From Lachnotalea sp. AF33-28 (GTDB lineage: Bacteria; Bacillota; Clostridia; Lachnospirales; Lachnospiraceae), in NCBI RefSeq assembly GCF_003477885.1, contig NZ_QUEE01000001.1:62001-126000 (forward strand): a stretch of DNA of 64,000 nucleotides, read 5' to 3'. A program made the position numbers and the translations under genes. Shown one piece after another: positions 34,203 through 43,160 of the stretch; the first letter of the stretch is position 1, and every line of letters starts with the position of its first letter. The notes beneath the pieces were generated by a model, which searched no databases, was not told the DNA's origin, and saw only the letters and a program-made list of their open reading frames with translations.

Positions 34203-35516
34203 CTGCCCAAACATATCCACCCCCTGCACCCCGCCAATTTCATATCCCCTGTCGCAGAGCCATCTCAAATCCCTGGCCAGTGTGGCGGAATCGCAGGATA
34301 CATATACCACCCGTTGCGGCGCCATTTTCACAATCGTATCCAGCAGCACCTCATCACAGCCGGCCCTGGGCGGGTCCACCACGATCACATCGGCAGAAAC
34401 TCCTTTCTGGCGGTACATCTCGGGCAGCACATCCTCGGCCTTACCCACATAAAACTCTGCATTGGCGATTCCGTTTATACGCGCATTTTTCTTCGCATTT
34501 TCCACAGCTGCGGGCACGATCTCCACACCGTAAACGCGTTTGGCTTTTCTCGCCAAAAACAGGGAGATGGTACCGATCCCGCAGTAAAGGTCCCATACCA
34601 CCTCGCCGCCCTTCAGGCCGGCAAACTCCAGGGCTTTGCCATAGAGCTTTTCGGTCTGCTGCGGGTTGACCTGATAAAAGGACAGGGGGGAGATCTGGTA
34701 GCGGATGTCCCCGATCCGGTCCGTAATATATCCCGGCCCATAGAGGTTGATCAGCTTCTCTCCCAGTATCACATTGCTCTTTTCCTGATTGACACAGAGG
34801 GAAATGCAGCTCATGCCTTTTACAGTCAGCAGCTTCTCCTTCAGCTGATGTACGGCGGGCAGCCTGCGCCCGTTGATCACCAGGCAGACCATGATTTCTC
34901 CCGTATGATATCCCACGCGGATCAGCACATGGCGCACAAGTCCGCTGTGCCGCTCTTCATCGTAGGGCTCCACACGGTTCTCCTCCATATACTCCCTGAT
35001 GAGTTTTAGGATCTCATCATTCACCGGCTGCCCCAGATAGCAGTGCCCGGTTTCAATGATGGAATGGGTCCGGCCGGCGTAAAATCCCATGAGAATTTTC
35101 CCATCTTTTGACCGTCCCACCGGATACTGCGCTTTGTTACGGTAATGAAACGGGTCCTCCATACCGATAACCGGAGGCACAGTGATATCCGAAAAGCCCC
35201 CGATCCGCTTCAGATGGTTTTCAATCTTTCTGCGTTTAAATTCCAGCTGGCTCTCATAGGACATGGCCTGCAGCTGACAGCCTCCGCACGGGCCCGCCAC
35301 AGGACAGCGCGGCTCCACCCTGTCGGGTGAGGGTTCAATCATGCGCAGAATTCTGGCATAGCCGTAATTTTTCTTCGCCTTGATCACCTTTACTTCCACC
35401 AGATCGCCCGGCACAGCATCCTTTATAAACAGGGTATAGCCGCCGGCTCTGCCGATTCCCTGCCCGTCCTCCGCGATATCCTCTATCCTGACTTCTGCGG
35501 TATCGTTTTTTTCCAT
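34158..35516 (-). CDS. rlmD: 23S rRNA (uracil-C5)-methyltransferase, RlmD/RumA family
   Basis: This 452-residue protein has an N-terminal TRAM domain (1-65), four cysteines for a [4Fe-4S] cluster (CPVAGPCGGCQLQ and a later Cys), and a class I methyltransferase domain. The domain carries DLYCGIGTISLFLA for SAM, DPPRAGCDE, and the nucleophile in YVSCDSATLARDL. It methylates uridine in 23S rRNA (position 1939 and/or 747; clostridial copies cannot be assigned by sight). The rumA/rlmD 3' end is a known insertion site for integrative elements in Firmicutes. Here it borders the SIR2-Ago island, and its own end is intact. Confidence 0.92.
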   Translation of the reverse strand: MEKNDTAEVRIEDIAEDGQGIGRAGGYTLFIKDAVPGDLVEVKVIKAKKNYGYARILRMIEPSPDRVEPRCPVAGPCGGCQLQAMSYESQLEFKRRKIENHLKRIGGFSDITVPPVIGMEDPFHYRNKAQYPVGRSKDGKILMGFYAGRTHSIIETGHCYLGQPVNDEILKLIREYMEENRVEPYDEERHSGLVRHVLIRVGYHTGEIMVCLVINGRRLPAVHQLKEKLLTVKGMSCISLCVNQEKSNVILGEKLINLYGPGYITDRIGDIRYQISPLSFYQVNPQQTEKLYGKALEFAGLKGGEVVWDLYCGIGTISLFLARKAKRVYGVEIVPAAVENAKKNARINGIANAEFYVGKAEDVLPEMYRQKGVSADVIVVDPPRAGCDEVLLDTIVKMAPQRVVYVSCDSATLARDLRWLCDRGYEIGGVQGVDMFGQTVHVETACLLERKA

Positions 35517-35642
35517 GACTGATCAATTTCCTTTCCTATATAAATGATAAATCCCTATGATAAACAAAGCCTCCCAAAAGTCAGCTCGCCGGCATCCTGC
35601 CACTTACAGCTTACCTCGGAAGGCTCTTGTTGTTCTGCACTT

Positions 35643-36593
35643 TTAATGCGCCGTTGTTTTCCTGATATTGGACTCAAACAGCCGGTTATATCCCAGCCAT
35701 CCTTCCTCCTGCTGGCTGTTTGGGGACTCCAGCAGTTCCTTCATGGTCTCCAGCTTCGCGTCGGTATTGTCCGCAAAAGTCAGGGCCAGCGCCTCAATGA
35801 TGGCCGGCTTCTTCGGAGAACCGTATTCATATTCGCCGTGATGGGCGAGTATGCAGTGCTTCAGCTCCGCTGCCGTCTGCACGGGAAAGTCCGGGATCTG
35901 ACGGATCTTCTCTCCGATCATCTCAACTCCGATCACGATATGTCCCAGCAGCTGGCCGTCATCGGTATAATCGTTCTCCGGAAATATGGACAGTTCCTTC
36001 AGCTTGCCGATGTCATGGAACATGGCGGCAGCCAGCAAAAGGTCGCGGTTAAGGATCGGATACCTGGTGGTATAGAAATCGCACAGCTTCACCACACTGA
36101 GCGTATGTTCCAGCAGCCCTCCCACAAAACCGTGATGGATGCTCTTGGCCGCGGAATGAAAGCAGAATGCCTTGGCGAATGCAGCATCCTCAATAAAGAA
36201 CATGGAGGCCAGTTTCTGCAGCTTGCTGTTCTTCATGGTTCCGATATAGGCAGTCAGCTCCTTATACATCTGGTCAATATTGTGTTCCGACACCGGCAGG
36301 AAATCCTTGGCATCGTACTCCCCTTCCATGGCCTTGCGCACCCTCTTGATATTCAGCTGCGTATTCCCCTGAAATACTGTTACATCCGCCTCCACTTTGA
36401 TATAATCCATCGGCTCAAAGTGGTCGATGCCCGACCCCAGCTCCCAGATCTTCGCGTCCGCCGTCCCGGATTTGTCCTGCAGCGTCAGCGAATAATAGGT
36501 CTTTCCCATCTTTGTCTTCGCCACCTGTTTTGCCTTGCACAGATAGATGTCCGAGGTATGTTCTCCCTCGCGCAGTGTTGCCAAATATTTCAT
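35643..36593 (-). CDS. 3'-5' exoribonuclease YhaM-like (OB-fold plus HD domain)
   Basis: This 316-residue protein has an OB-fold at residues 15-100 (TYYSLTLQDKSGTADAKIWE), then an HD domain with LLLAAAMFHDIGKLKELS and the second HHGEYEYG. The order and size match YhaM/CBF1-type 3'-5' exonucleases that trim RNA and DNA. ATG 36593 follows AGAGGAG by eight bases; a longer frame has no site. It is upstream of rlmD on the same strand (126-base gap). Its exact name is withheld because clostridial members vary. Confidence 0.88.
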   Translation of the reverse strand: MKYLATLREGEHTSDIYLCKAKQVAKTKMGKTYYSLTLQDKSGTADAKIWELGSGIDHFEPMDYIKVEADVTVFQGNTQLNIKRVRKAMEGEYDAKDFLPVSEHNIDQMYKELTAYIGTMKNSKLQKLASMFFIEDAAFAKAFCFHSAAKSIHHGFVGGLLEHTLSVVKLCDFYTTRYPILNRDLLLAAAMFHDIGKLKELSIFPENDYTDDGQLLGHIVIGVEMIGEKIRQIPDFPVQTAAELKHCILAHHGEYEYGSPKKPAIIEALALTFADNTDAKLETMKELLESPNSQQEEGWLGYNRLFESNIRKTTAH

Positions 36594-36754
36594 ACTGTTC
36601 TCCTCTTTCTTTTGTGCACTGACATTTTTCAGCACATCGTTTATCTGAAACTTCTGTTTATCCCTGTCTTTACCGATAAAACCGGAAGCTGTCCCAAGCA
36701 ATTCTGCTTCACACAGCTTCCGGCTGATTGCGATTCACACGGTGAAAGCGAGCA

Positions 36755-36895
36755 GTTACTATTTCACAGTTGCCGTAAACCTCCCGCGTACGACGGGGTA
36801 GAGTATGCTCCCCATTAGGACACGTTCTCGCTCCGTGAAGCGCGCATACTGTCACCAACCGCCAGGTTGATGACCTGCGCGAACCTCAGCGCGCG
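36755..36895. repeat. 141-bp dispersed repeat, copy 1
   Basis: It aligns over its full length with 47610-47751 (shared blocks include GCTCCGTGAAGCGCGCA and CAACCGCCAGGTTGATGACC). Its last 48 bases are the hairpin unit also found at 5811-5924. The final palindrome is GCGCG/CGCGC here. The repeat reaches into the last codons of the PDZ protein gene (stop at 36886-36888). Confidence 0.88.
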
Positions 36896-38232
36896 GTAAG
36901 CTTCACCTCAAACACGATCTCACGGTATTCTTCCTTGCCGCTTCGCCGGACGGTCACGGTGACGGTGCTGTCAGGTTCTCCGGCCTCCAGCCTGCTCTGC
37001 AGATCTTTCATGGTTGTAATTTCTTTGTCATCGATCATGGTGATCACATCGCCGTTCTGTATGCGGCTGACATAAGCCGGGCTGTCCTGGATCACTTCTG
37101 TCACATATACTCCGGAAGGCATGCCGGTCTGTTCCGTCACCTCATCCGGCACAGTCATGCCGTTGATTCCCAGATAAGGTACGGATTTGCCGTTATATAG
37201 CACCTCCAGCATCGGTTTTAAATTGGATATCGCTATAGCGCAGGTCATGCTTTCATCCACAAGTGTGCGATCCAGCACTCCCACGATCTCCCCGTCCAGA
37301 TTCATCAGGAATCCCGCGCCTTTCTCGGGCAGGTTTAAATCGGTGTACAATACCCGGTAGATCGCGTCCACTCCCTGGACATCCGCGCTGATATAGGATA
37401 TATGCCCCATAGCCACGGATCCGGACATTCCATAGGGCCTGCCGATGGCGATGACTGTATCGCCCGACTGCACACCGTAAGAATTGCCCAGAACCATCTT
37501 TTTGACAAGCTCTCTGGTCTGCTCCTGCAAGCTTAACACTGGCACGCTGGCCACGGCGATCCCTACATAGCGGTCAGATGCCTTGATCTGTGCCGAGCGC
37601 GTGGTGCCGTCCACAAAGGTCACCTTCAGCGCCCCGGGATATTCCGTCACATCATAGCTGGTCAGAATCAAAACCTCGGTATCCGTTATCTCCGCAATGA
37701 TTCCTGAAAACAAGCCCTTTTTCTCCAGCTCATTGTTAAACCAGTCCACATCCGTCGTAACACCTGTCACGGTCACCATCCCGCGCTTGGTCTCTGAAAG
37801 CAGCCCGGCAATGGTCTTGCTAAGCAGTTTATAATCGGTGATGCTATATTCAGGCGCAGGCGCGCTCTCCGGTTCCGAGGGAAGCTCAATCGGCTCCGCA
37901 GTTGCTGTGGGCGTCTCTGATTCGGTTACCGATTCCGACTCGGATTCCGTTTCCACTGCAGGAAGGGTGGTCTCCGGTTCTACGGTGGGCTCGTCATCCT
38001 TCGGAATTGTGATTTCCTGAGTCGGCGCAGTTTCAGCGCCGTTTATCATTTCATCGAAATAAGGTCTGGTATATACAAAGGTCAGGCTGGCAACAGCTCC
38101 GAAAAGAATCGCGCATAAGAGCAGAACCAGAAATCTCCCCAGCCGTTTCCTAAGGGTTTCCGGTCTCTTCACGATCTTTTCCCTGATAAACTCCGCTTCT
38201 TTTTTCTTCGCTTCTTTATTTGGGTCCGGCAT
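36886..38232 (-). CDS. membrane-anchored HtrA-like pseudoprotease with PDZ domain
   Basis: This 448-residue protein has a cytoplasmic tail, one membrane helix (about 33-55), a Glu/Ser/Thr-rich linker, a trypsin-like domain (about 150-340) and a PDZ domain (about 350-445). It aligns with DegP/HtrA proteases, but all three catalytic places have changed. The His position is Asp194 (LTSYDV), the Asp position is Gly224 (SDRYVGIAV), and GNSGG has become PEKGAG with Gly305. It is therefore probably a binding or sensor protein, not an enzyme. ATG 38232 has AAGGAGG eight bases away; GTG 38262 is less likely. The 3' end overlaps a repeat. Confidence 0.85.
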   Translation of the reverse strand: MPDPNKEAKKKEAEFIREKIVKRPETLRKRLGRFLVLLLCAILFGAVASLTFVYTRPYFDEMINGAETAPTQEITIPKDDEPTVEPETTLPAVETESESESVTESETPTATAEPIELPSEPESAPAPEYSITDYKLLSKTIAGLLSETKRGMVTVTGVTTDVDWFNNELEKKGLFSGIIAEITDTEVLILTSYDVTEYPGALKVTFVDGTTRSAQIKASDRYVGIAVASVPVLSLQEQTRELVKKMVLGNSYGVQSGDTVIAIGRPYGMSGSVAMGHISYISADVQGVDAIYRVLYTDLNLPEKGAGFLMNLDGEIVGVLDRTLVDESMTCAIAISNLKPMLEVLYNGKSVPYLGINGMTVPDEVTEQTGMPSGVYVTEVIQDSPAYVSRIQNGDVITMIDDKEITTMKDLQSRLEAGEPDSTVTVTVRRSGKEEYREIVFEVKLTAR

Positions 38233-38344
38233 TTGCTTGACCTCCTTGGAAACTTCCTGCACTTACCCCTTCATTATAGTGGATAAGCCTCATATTGTGA
38301 AGTCTTTCTTTAGAAAATTTCTTTTCAAACCGCCGCGCTAATTG

Positions 38345-38424
38345 TTCACATATACTCGATCTTAGTGTATAATTACTGTTGACTCACTATCAATTTACTG
38401 TTTTTAGATTGCACGGTACCGTGC
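38345..38424 (+). promoter_or_regulatory. mutS2 promoter and palindrome
   Basis: TTCACA (38345-38350), 17 bases and TATAAT (38368-38373) form a good promoter 70 bases before mutS2. A perfect 14-base palindrome, GCACGGTACCGTGC (38411-38424), lies directly before the ribosome-binding site CGGAGG and could hide it in a hairpin or bind a protein. Confidence 0.6.
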
Positions 38425-38442
38425 CGGAGGTTACAAATTTAA

Positions 38443-40854
38443 ATGAATGAAAAAGCGCTGAAAACACTGGAATTTAATAAAATCATAGATATCCTGGAAG
38501 AATACGCATCCACTCCACTGGGCAAAAAGCACTGCCGGGACTTAATACCCATGACAGAACTGGAAGAGATCCGGCTGGCACAGAAAGAGACCAGCGATGC
38601 CAACGACCGGGTGCGGCTTAAGGGCAGCATCTCTTTTTCCGGGGTACGGGACATACGCGACTCCGCCAAGCGCCTGGAGGTGGGCAGCTCCCTTAGCATC
38701 CCGGAGCTTCTTAATATCAGCAGCGTGTTAAATGTGGCTGCGCGTGCGAAAAATTATGGCAGAAGCACACAGGATGACAGGCCGGAGCGCAGCGGTGAAG
38801 AGGAACGCGATACAGGTGATTCCCTGGCTGTATTTTTTGACAGCCTGGAACCGCTCACACCCTTAAACCAGGAGATCAAGCGGTGCATTCTCTCGGAGGA
38901 AGAGATAAGCGATGACGCCAGCCCCGGGCTCCGCCAGGTGCGCCGCGCCTTAAAGACCGCCAACGACCGGGTGCATACGCAGCTGGGAGAGATTATGAAT
39001 TCTTCCCGCAGCTATCTGCAGGATCCCGTCATTACCATGAGAAACGGCAGATACTGTCTGCCGGTGAAATCCGAATACAAGGGCCAGGTGCACGGCATGG
39101 TTCATGACCAGTCCTCCTCCGGCTCCACGTTTTTCATCGAACCCATGGCGATCGTCAAACTGAACAATGAGATACGGGAGCTGGAAATCCGGGAGCAGAA
39201 GGAGATCGAGGCGGTGCTCGCCAATCTAAGCAATCTGGCGGCGGAGCATACCGAGGAGCTGGCCGATGATGTGCGCATCCTGTCCGAACTGGATTTTATC
39301 TTCGCAAAGGCGGCTCTCTCCAGGCATTTTAAATGCAGTGAGCCGAAGTTTAACACCAGGGGATATCTCAATATCAAAAGCGGCCGCCATCCGCTGCTGG
39401 ACCCCCACAAAGTGGTGCCCATCGATATTCATCTGGGAGATACCTTTGACCTGCTGATCGTCACCGGCCCCAACACCGGCGGCAAGACCGTCTCCCTAAA
39501 GACGGTCGGACTGTTCACGCTCATGGGACAGGCGGGCCTTCATATCCCTGCCTTTGACGGATCGGAGCTGGCGGTATTTCAGGACGTATTCGCCGATATC
39601 GGGGATGAGCAGAGCATTGAGCAGAGCCTTAGCACCTTTTCCTCTCATATGACCAATATCGTGAAGATTCTGGAAAAGGCGGACGGGGAAAGCCTGGTGC
39701 TCTTCGATGAGCTTGGCGCCGGAACCGATCCCACCGAGGGCGCGGCGCTGGCCATGTCCATCCTGACTTTTCTGCATAATATGAAGGTGCGCACCATGGC
39801 CACCACCCACTACAGCGAGCTGAAAATTTTCGCGCTGTCCACAGAGGGTGTGGAGAACGCATGCTGTGAATTCGATATTGAAAGCCTGCGGCCCACTTAC
39901 CGGCTGCTGATCGGCATTCCCGGCAAGAGCAATGCCTTTGCCATATCCAAAAAGCTGGGGCTGGCCGACTTCATCATAGAAAACGCGAAGGAATTCATCG
40001 GGGAACAGGACGAGGCATTTGAAGATGTGATCTCCGAGCTGGAGGCTTCCAGAAAGAAGTTAGAAAAGGAACAAATGGAGATCGCCCGCTATAGGCTGGA
40101 GATTGAGACGCTCAAATCCCAGCTGTCCGCCAAGCAGGAGAAGATCGAGAGCCAGCGGGAGCGCCTGATGCGGGAGGCCAATGAGGAAGCGCGGCGCGTG
40201 CTGCAGGAAGCCAAGGATGTGGCCGACGAGACCATCAAAAATATCACGAAACTGTCCTCTGACGCCGGCTTAAACCGCGCGCTGGAAAAGGAACGCACCA
40301 GGCTTCGCGAAAAGCTGGATAAGGCGAACGATGCGCTGGCGCTGAAAGCCCAAAAGCAGCCTGCCAAAGCGCAGAAAGCCAGGGATTTCAAGGTCGGGGA
40401 TGCTGTCCGGGTGCTCTCCCTCAATCTGAACGGCACTGTGAGCACGCTGCCAAACGCCAAAGGGGACCTGTATGTCCAGATGGGGATCCTGCGCTCACAG
40501 GTCAACATAAAAGATCTGGAACTGATTCAGGAAGAAACGGTCAGCACGCCCGCTTCCATGAAGAAAAGCTCCGGCAGCCATATCAAGATGTCCAAATCCA
40601 TGTCCATTTCGCCTGAGATCAATCTGATCGGCATGACAGTGGATGAGGCTCTGCCGCAGCTGGATAAATATCTGGACGATGCCTATCTGGCCCACCTTTC
40701 CCAGGTCCGTGTGGTGCACGGACGCGGCACCGGAGCCCTGAAAAACGCGGTGCACCGGCATTTAAAGAAGCTTAAGTATGTCAAGAGCTTCCGGCTGGGC
40801 GTGTTCGGGGAAGGGGACACCGGTGTGACCATAGTGGAATTTAACCTGACATAA
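38443..40854 (+). CDS. mutS2: MutS2 family ATPase/endonuclease
   Basis: This 803-residue protein lacks the mismatch-binding domain of MutS. It has the clamp region, Walker A GPNTGGKT (about 340-347), Walker B LVLFDELGAGTDPTEGAA, a long coiled coil (about 510-640) and a C-terminal Smr nuclease domain (from about 725; VRVVHGRGTGALK). In Firmicutes it suppresses recombination, and the B. subtilis protein also acts on collided ribosomes. The start is ATG 38443, 12 bases after GGAGG. It is a housekeeping gene followed by a two-component system on the same strand. Confidence 0.94.
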   Translation: MNEKALKTLEFNKIIDILEEYASTPLGKKHCRDLIPMTELEEIRLAQKETSDANDRVRLKGSISFSGVRDIRDSAKRLEVGSSLSIPELLNISSVLNVAARAKNYGRSTQDDRPERSGEEERDTGDSLAVFFDSLEPLTPLNQEIKRCILSEEEISDDASPGLRQVRRALKTANDRVHTQLGEIMNSSRSYLQDPVITMRNGRYCLPVKSEYKGQVHGMVHDQSSSGSTFFIEPMAIVKLNNEIRELEIREQKEIEAVLANLSNLAAEHTEELADDVRILSELDFIFAKAALSRHFKCSEPKFNTRGYLNIKSGRHPLLDPHKVVPIDIHLGDTFDLLIVTGPNTGGKTVSLKTVGLFTLMGQAGLHIPAFDGSELAVFQDVFADIGDEQSIEQSLSTFSSHMTNIVKILEKADGESLVLFDELGAGTDPTEGAALAMSILTFLHNMKVRTMATTHYSELKIFALSTEGVENACCEFDIESLRPTYRLLIGIPGKSNAFAISKKLGLADFIIENAKEFIGEQDEAFEDVISELEASRKKLEKEQMEIARYRLEIETLKSQLSAKQEKIESQRERLMREANEEARRVLQEAKDVADETIKNITKLSSDAGLNRALEKERTRLREKLDKANDALALKAQKQPAKAQKARDFKVGDAVRVLSLNLNGTVSTLPNAKGDLYVQMGILRSQVNIKDLELIQEETVSTPASMKKSSGSHIKMSKSMSISPEINLIGMTVDEALPQLDKYLDDAYLAHLSQVRVVHGRGTGALKNAVHRHLKKLKYVKSFRLGVFGEGDTGVTIVEFNLT

Positions 40855-40940
40855 CTGCGTATACAGCAACCAGCAGCCATAGCGGTATCATGGCAGCTGC
40901 TCGTAACGCTCATCATTGAAACGACGATAGGAGAAGGCGA

Positions 40941-41648
40941 ATGAGACAGAAAATCCTCATAGTGGATGACGATTCCAATATCGCGGAGTTGATCTCCCTG
41001 TATCTGACCAAGGAATGTTTTGAAACCATGACGGTGGGAGACGGCGAAGAGGCGCTAAGGGCCTTTGAGGAGTTCTCACCGGATCTGATCCTCTTAGACT
41101 TGATGCTGCCCGGCATGGATGGCTACCAGGTCTGCCGGGAGATCCGCAAGGAGTCCCAGGTTCCCATCATCATGCTGTCCGCAAAAGGGGAAATATTTGA
41201 CAAGGTGCTCGGCCTGGAGCTGGGTGCCGACGACTATATTATCAAGCCCTTTGATTCAAAGGAGCTGGTGGCCCGCGTAAAGGCCGTGCTGCGCCGCACC
41301 TTTGTGCCGCCCTCACAGTCTGCGGCGGCTCCGGCCAGCCAGTCCGGCAGCTTCGTGGAATATCCGGATCTGATTGTAAACCTGACCAATTACTCCGTAA
41401 TCTACATGGGGCATTCCATCGAAATGCCCCCCAAGGAGCTGGAACTGCTCTATTTCCTGGCTTCCTCCCCCAACCAGGTATTTACCAGAGAACAGTTGCT
41501 GGATCATATCTGGGGATACGAATACATCGGTGATACGCGAACGGTAGACGTACATATCAAACGCCTGCGTGAAAAGATCAAAGACCATGCCTCCTGGTCG
41601 ATCAGCACCGTATGGGGCATCGGTTATAAATTTGAGGTAAAACGATGA
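40941..41648 (+). CDS. OmpR/PhoB-family response regulator
   Basis: This 235-residue protein has an N-terminal receiver domain (DD at 9-10, phosphorylated Asp53 in LLDLMLPGMD, Lys in IIKPFD). After a short Ala/Ser linker comes a winged-helix DNA-binding domain (LLDHIWGYEY, RTVDVHIKRLREKI). GATAGGAG precedes the ATG. The following kinase gene overlaps it by four bases, so the two are a pair. The signal is not known; similar pairs in Clostridia handle envelope stress or phosphate. Confidence 0.93.
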   Translation: MRQKILIVDDDSNIAELISLYLTKECFETMTVGDGEEALRAFEEFSPDLILLDLMLPGMDGYQVCREIRKESQVPIIMLSAKGEIFDKVLGLELGADDYIIKPFDSKELVARVKAVLRRTFVPPSQSAAAPASQSGSFVEYPDLIVNLTNYSVIYMGHSIEMPPKELELLYFLASSPNQVFTREQLLDHIWGYEYIGDTRTVDVHIKRLREKIKDHASWSISTVWGIGYKFEVKR

Positions 41649-43054
41649 AGAAAACCCTGCACCTGAAATTTGTGCTGGCCTATCTGGTCTTTGGACTGCT
41701 GGCATTTCTGGCCGTCTCCACCGTATCCTCCAGGATGACCTACCGCTATCTGATCCGCAAGGAAGCGGATGCGCTTTACACGGAAGTGAATACGCTGGCC
41801 TCCCAGTGCAGTGAACGTTATTCGGGAAAAGACATCAATATGACCATGCTCCGCCCTCAGTTAAATGCCATGTCCTCCTATTTAAATGCGGTGATCTGGA
41901 TCGTGGACCGCCAGGGCACGGTGACCTATGACAGCAGCAGCCCCACAGAGCCGTCGGAGCGCACCATCGAAGGCTTCGATCCGGTGGACAGCTCAAAGAA
42001 TTACCGGATCGGCACTTATTACGGAAGCTTCTCCGACAGTATGCTGAGCGTTTCGGCGCCTATTGTGGGCAAATTCAACACCTACGGATATGTGATCATC
42101 CATATGCCCCAGGCCTATATCCTGCGCTCCAGCAATGAGATCTTAAACATCGTGTACATCTCCTTTGTGATCATCTTCCTGCTGTCGCTGCTGATCCTGT
42201 GGGTGTTCCGTTTCGCGGTTTACAAGCCGATACAGAAGATCACCTATGCCGCCAATGAATATGCTACCGGCAATCTGAAATACAACCTGGACATACGCTC
42301 CAAGGACGAGCTGGGGTATCTGGCCGCCACCTTAAATTACATGTCCGACGAATTGAACAACATCGGGGAATACCAGAAAAAATTCATCGCCAATGTTTCC
42401 CATGACTTCCGTTCCCCCCTCACTTCGATCAAGGGGTATATCGAAGCCATGTTAGACGGCACCATACCGCCGGAAATGCAGGAAAAGTATCTGAATATTG
42501 TGATCAATGAAACGGAGCGCTTAAACAAGCTGACACAAAACATGCTCTCGCTCAACGCCTTAAGCAGCAAGGGCAGCTATCTGGATCTGGTAACCTTTGA
42601 TATCAACCGCGTGATCAAAAATACCTGCGCCACCTTTGAGGGCACCTGCCAGGCAAAAAACATCACCTTTGAGCTCACCTTCTCCAGCAAAACCATGATG
42701 GTCTATGCCGATATGGGCAAAATTCAGCAAGTGCTTTACAACCTGATCGACAACGCGATTAAATTTTCCCACCACGATTCCTCCATATGGATTGAGACCT
42801 ATGATAAATATGAAAAGGTGTTCGTATCCGTTAAGGATTCCGGTGTAGGGATCCCCAGGGACAGCTTAAAAAAGATCTGGGACCGTTTTTACAAGACCGA
42901 TTCCTCCAGGGGGAAGGACAAGAAGGGTACCGGTCTGGGCCTTTCCATCACCAAAGAAATCATCCAGGCCCATAATGAAAATATCGATGTGATCAGCACG
43001 GAAGGCGTCGGCACGGAATTCATCTTCACGCTGCCTAAGAAGCCAAACTCTTAA
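41645..43054 (+). CDS. sensor histidine kinase, HAMP type
   Basis: This 469-residue membrane kinase has two membrane helices (about 8-28 and 168-190) enclosing a PAS-like sensor of some 135 residues. A HAMP linker, a HisKA domain with His253 (VSHDFRSPLTSIKG) and a HATPase domain (NLIDNAIKFS; DSGVGI; GTGLGLSI) follow. It should phosphorylate the OmpR-type regulator whose stop codon overlaps its start. A strong terminator lies 50 bases after its stop, shared with the convergent antiporter gene. Confidence 0.93.
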   Translation: MKKTLHLKFVLAYLVFGLLAFLAVSTVSSRMTYRYLIRKEADALYTEVNTLASQCSERYSGKDINMTMLRPQLNAMSSYLNAVIWIVDRQGTVTYDSSSPTEPSERTIEGFDPVDSSKNYRIGTYYGSFSDSMLSVSAPIVGKFNTYGYVIIHMPQAYILRSSNEILNIVYISFVIIFLLSLLILWVFRFAVYKPIQKITYAANEYATGNLKYNLDIRSKDELGYLAATLNYMSDELNNIGEYQKKFIANVSHDFRSPLTSIKGYIEAMLDGTIPPEMQEKYLNIVINETERLNKLTQNMLSLNALSSKGSYLDLVTFDINRVIKNTCATFEGTCQAKNITFELTFSSKTMMVYADMGKIQQVLYNLIDNAIKFSHHDSSIWIETYDKYEKVFVSVKDSGVGIPRDSLKKIWDRFYKTDSSRGKDKKGTGLGLSITKEIIQAHNENIDVISTEGVGTEFIFTLPKKPNS

Positions 43055-43106
43055 AGGCTTTTCGCATCTGTAACGCTAAAATTGTGCGCCGTCGCCAGGC
43101 GTACAC

Positions 43107-43160
43107 ATAACAACAGTCCGGCGCGGGTTCTGATCAGGACCTGCGCCGGACTGTTGTTAT
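43107..43160. terminator. long bidirectional hairpin terminator
   Basis: ATAACAACAGTCCGGCGC (from 43107) pairs with GCGCCGGACTGTTGTTAT (to 43160), extended inward by GG-T/A-CC pairs, around a tgatca-type loop. The stop codon of the antiporter gene (43159-43157) is part of the arm. It ends both the kinase and antiporter transcripts. Confidence 0.8.

Noticed and set aside
34158..35516. rlmD as a disrupted gene because of the repeat at its end
   Set aside because: The frame is complete with all catalytic motifs and a normal C-terminus; only the distant second copy is degenerate.
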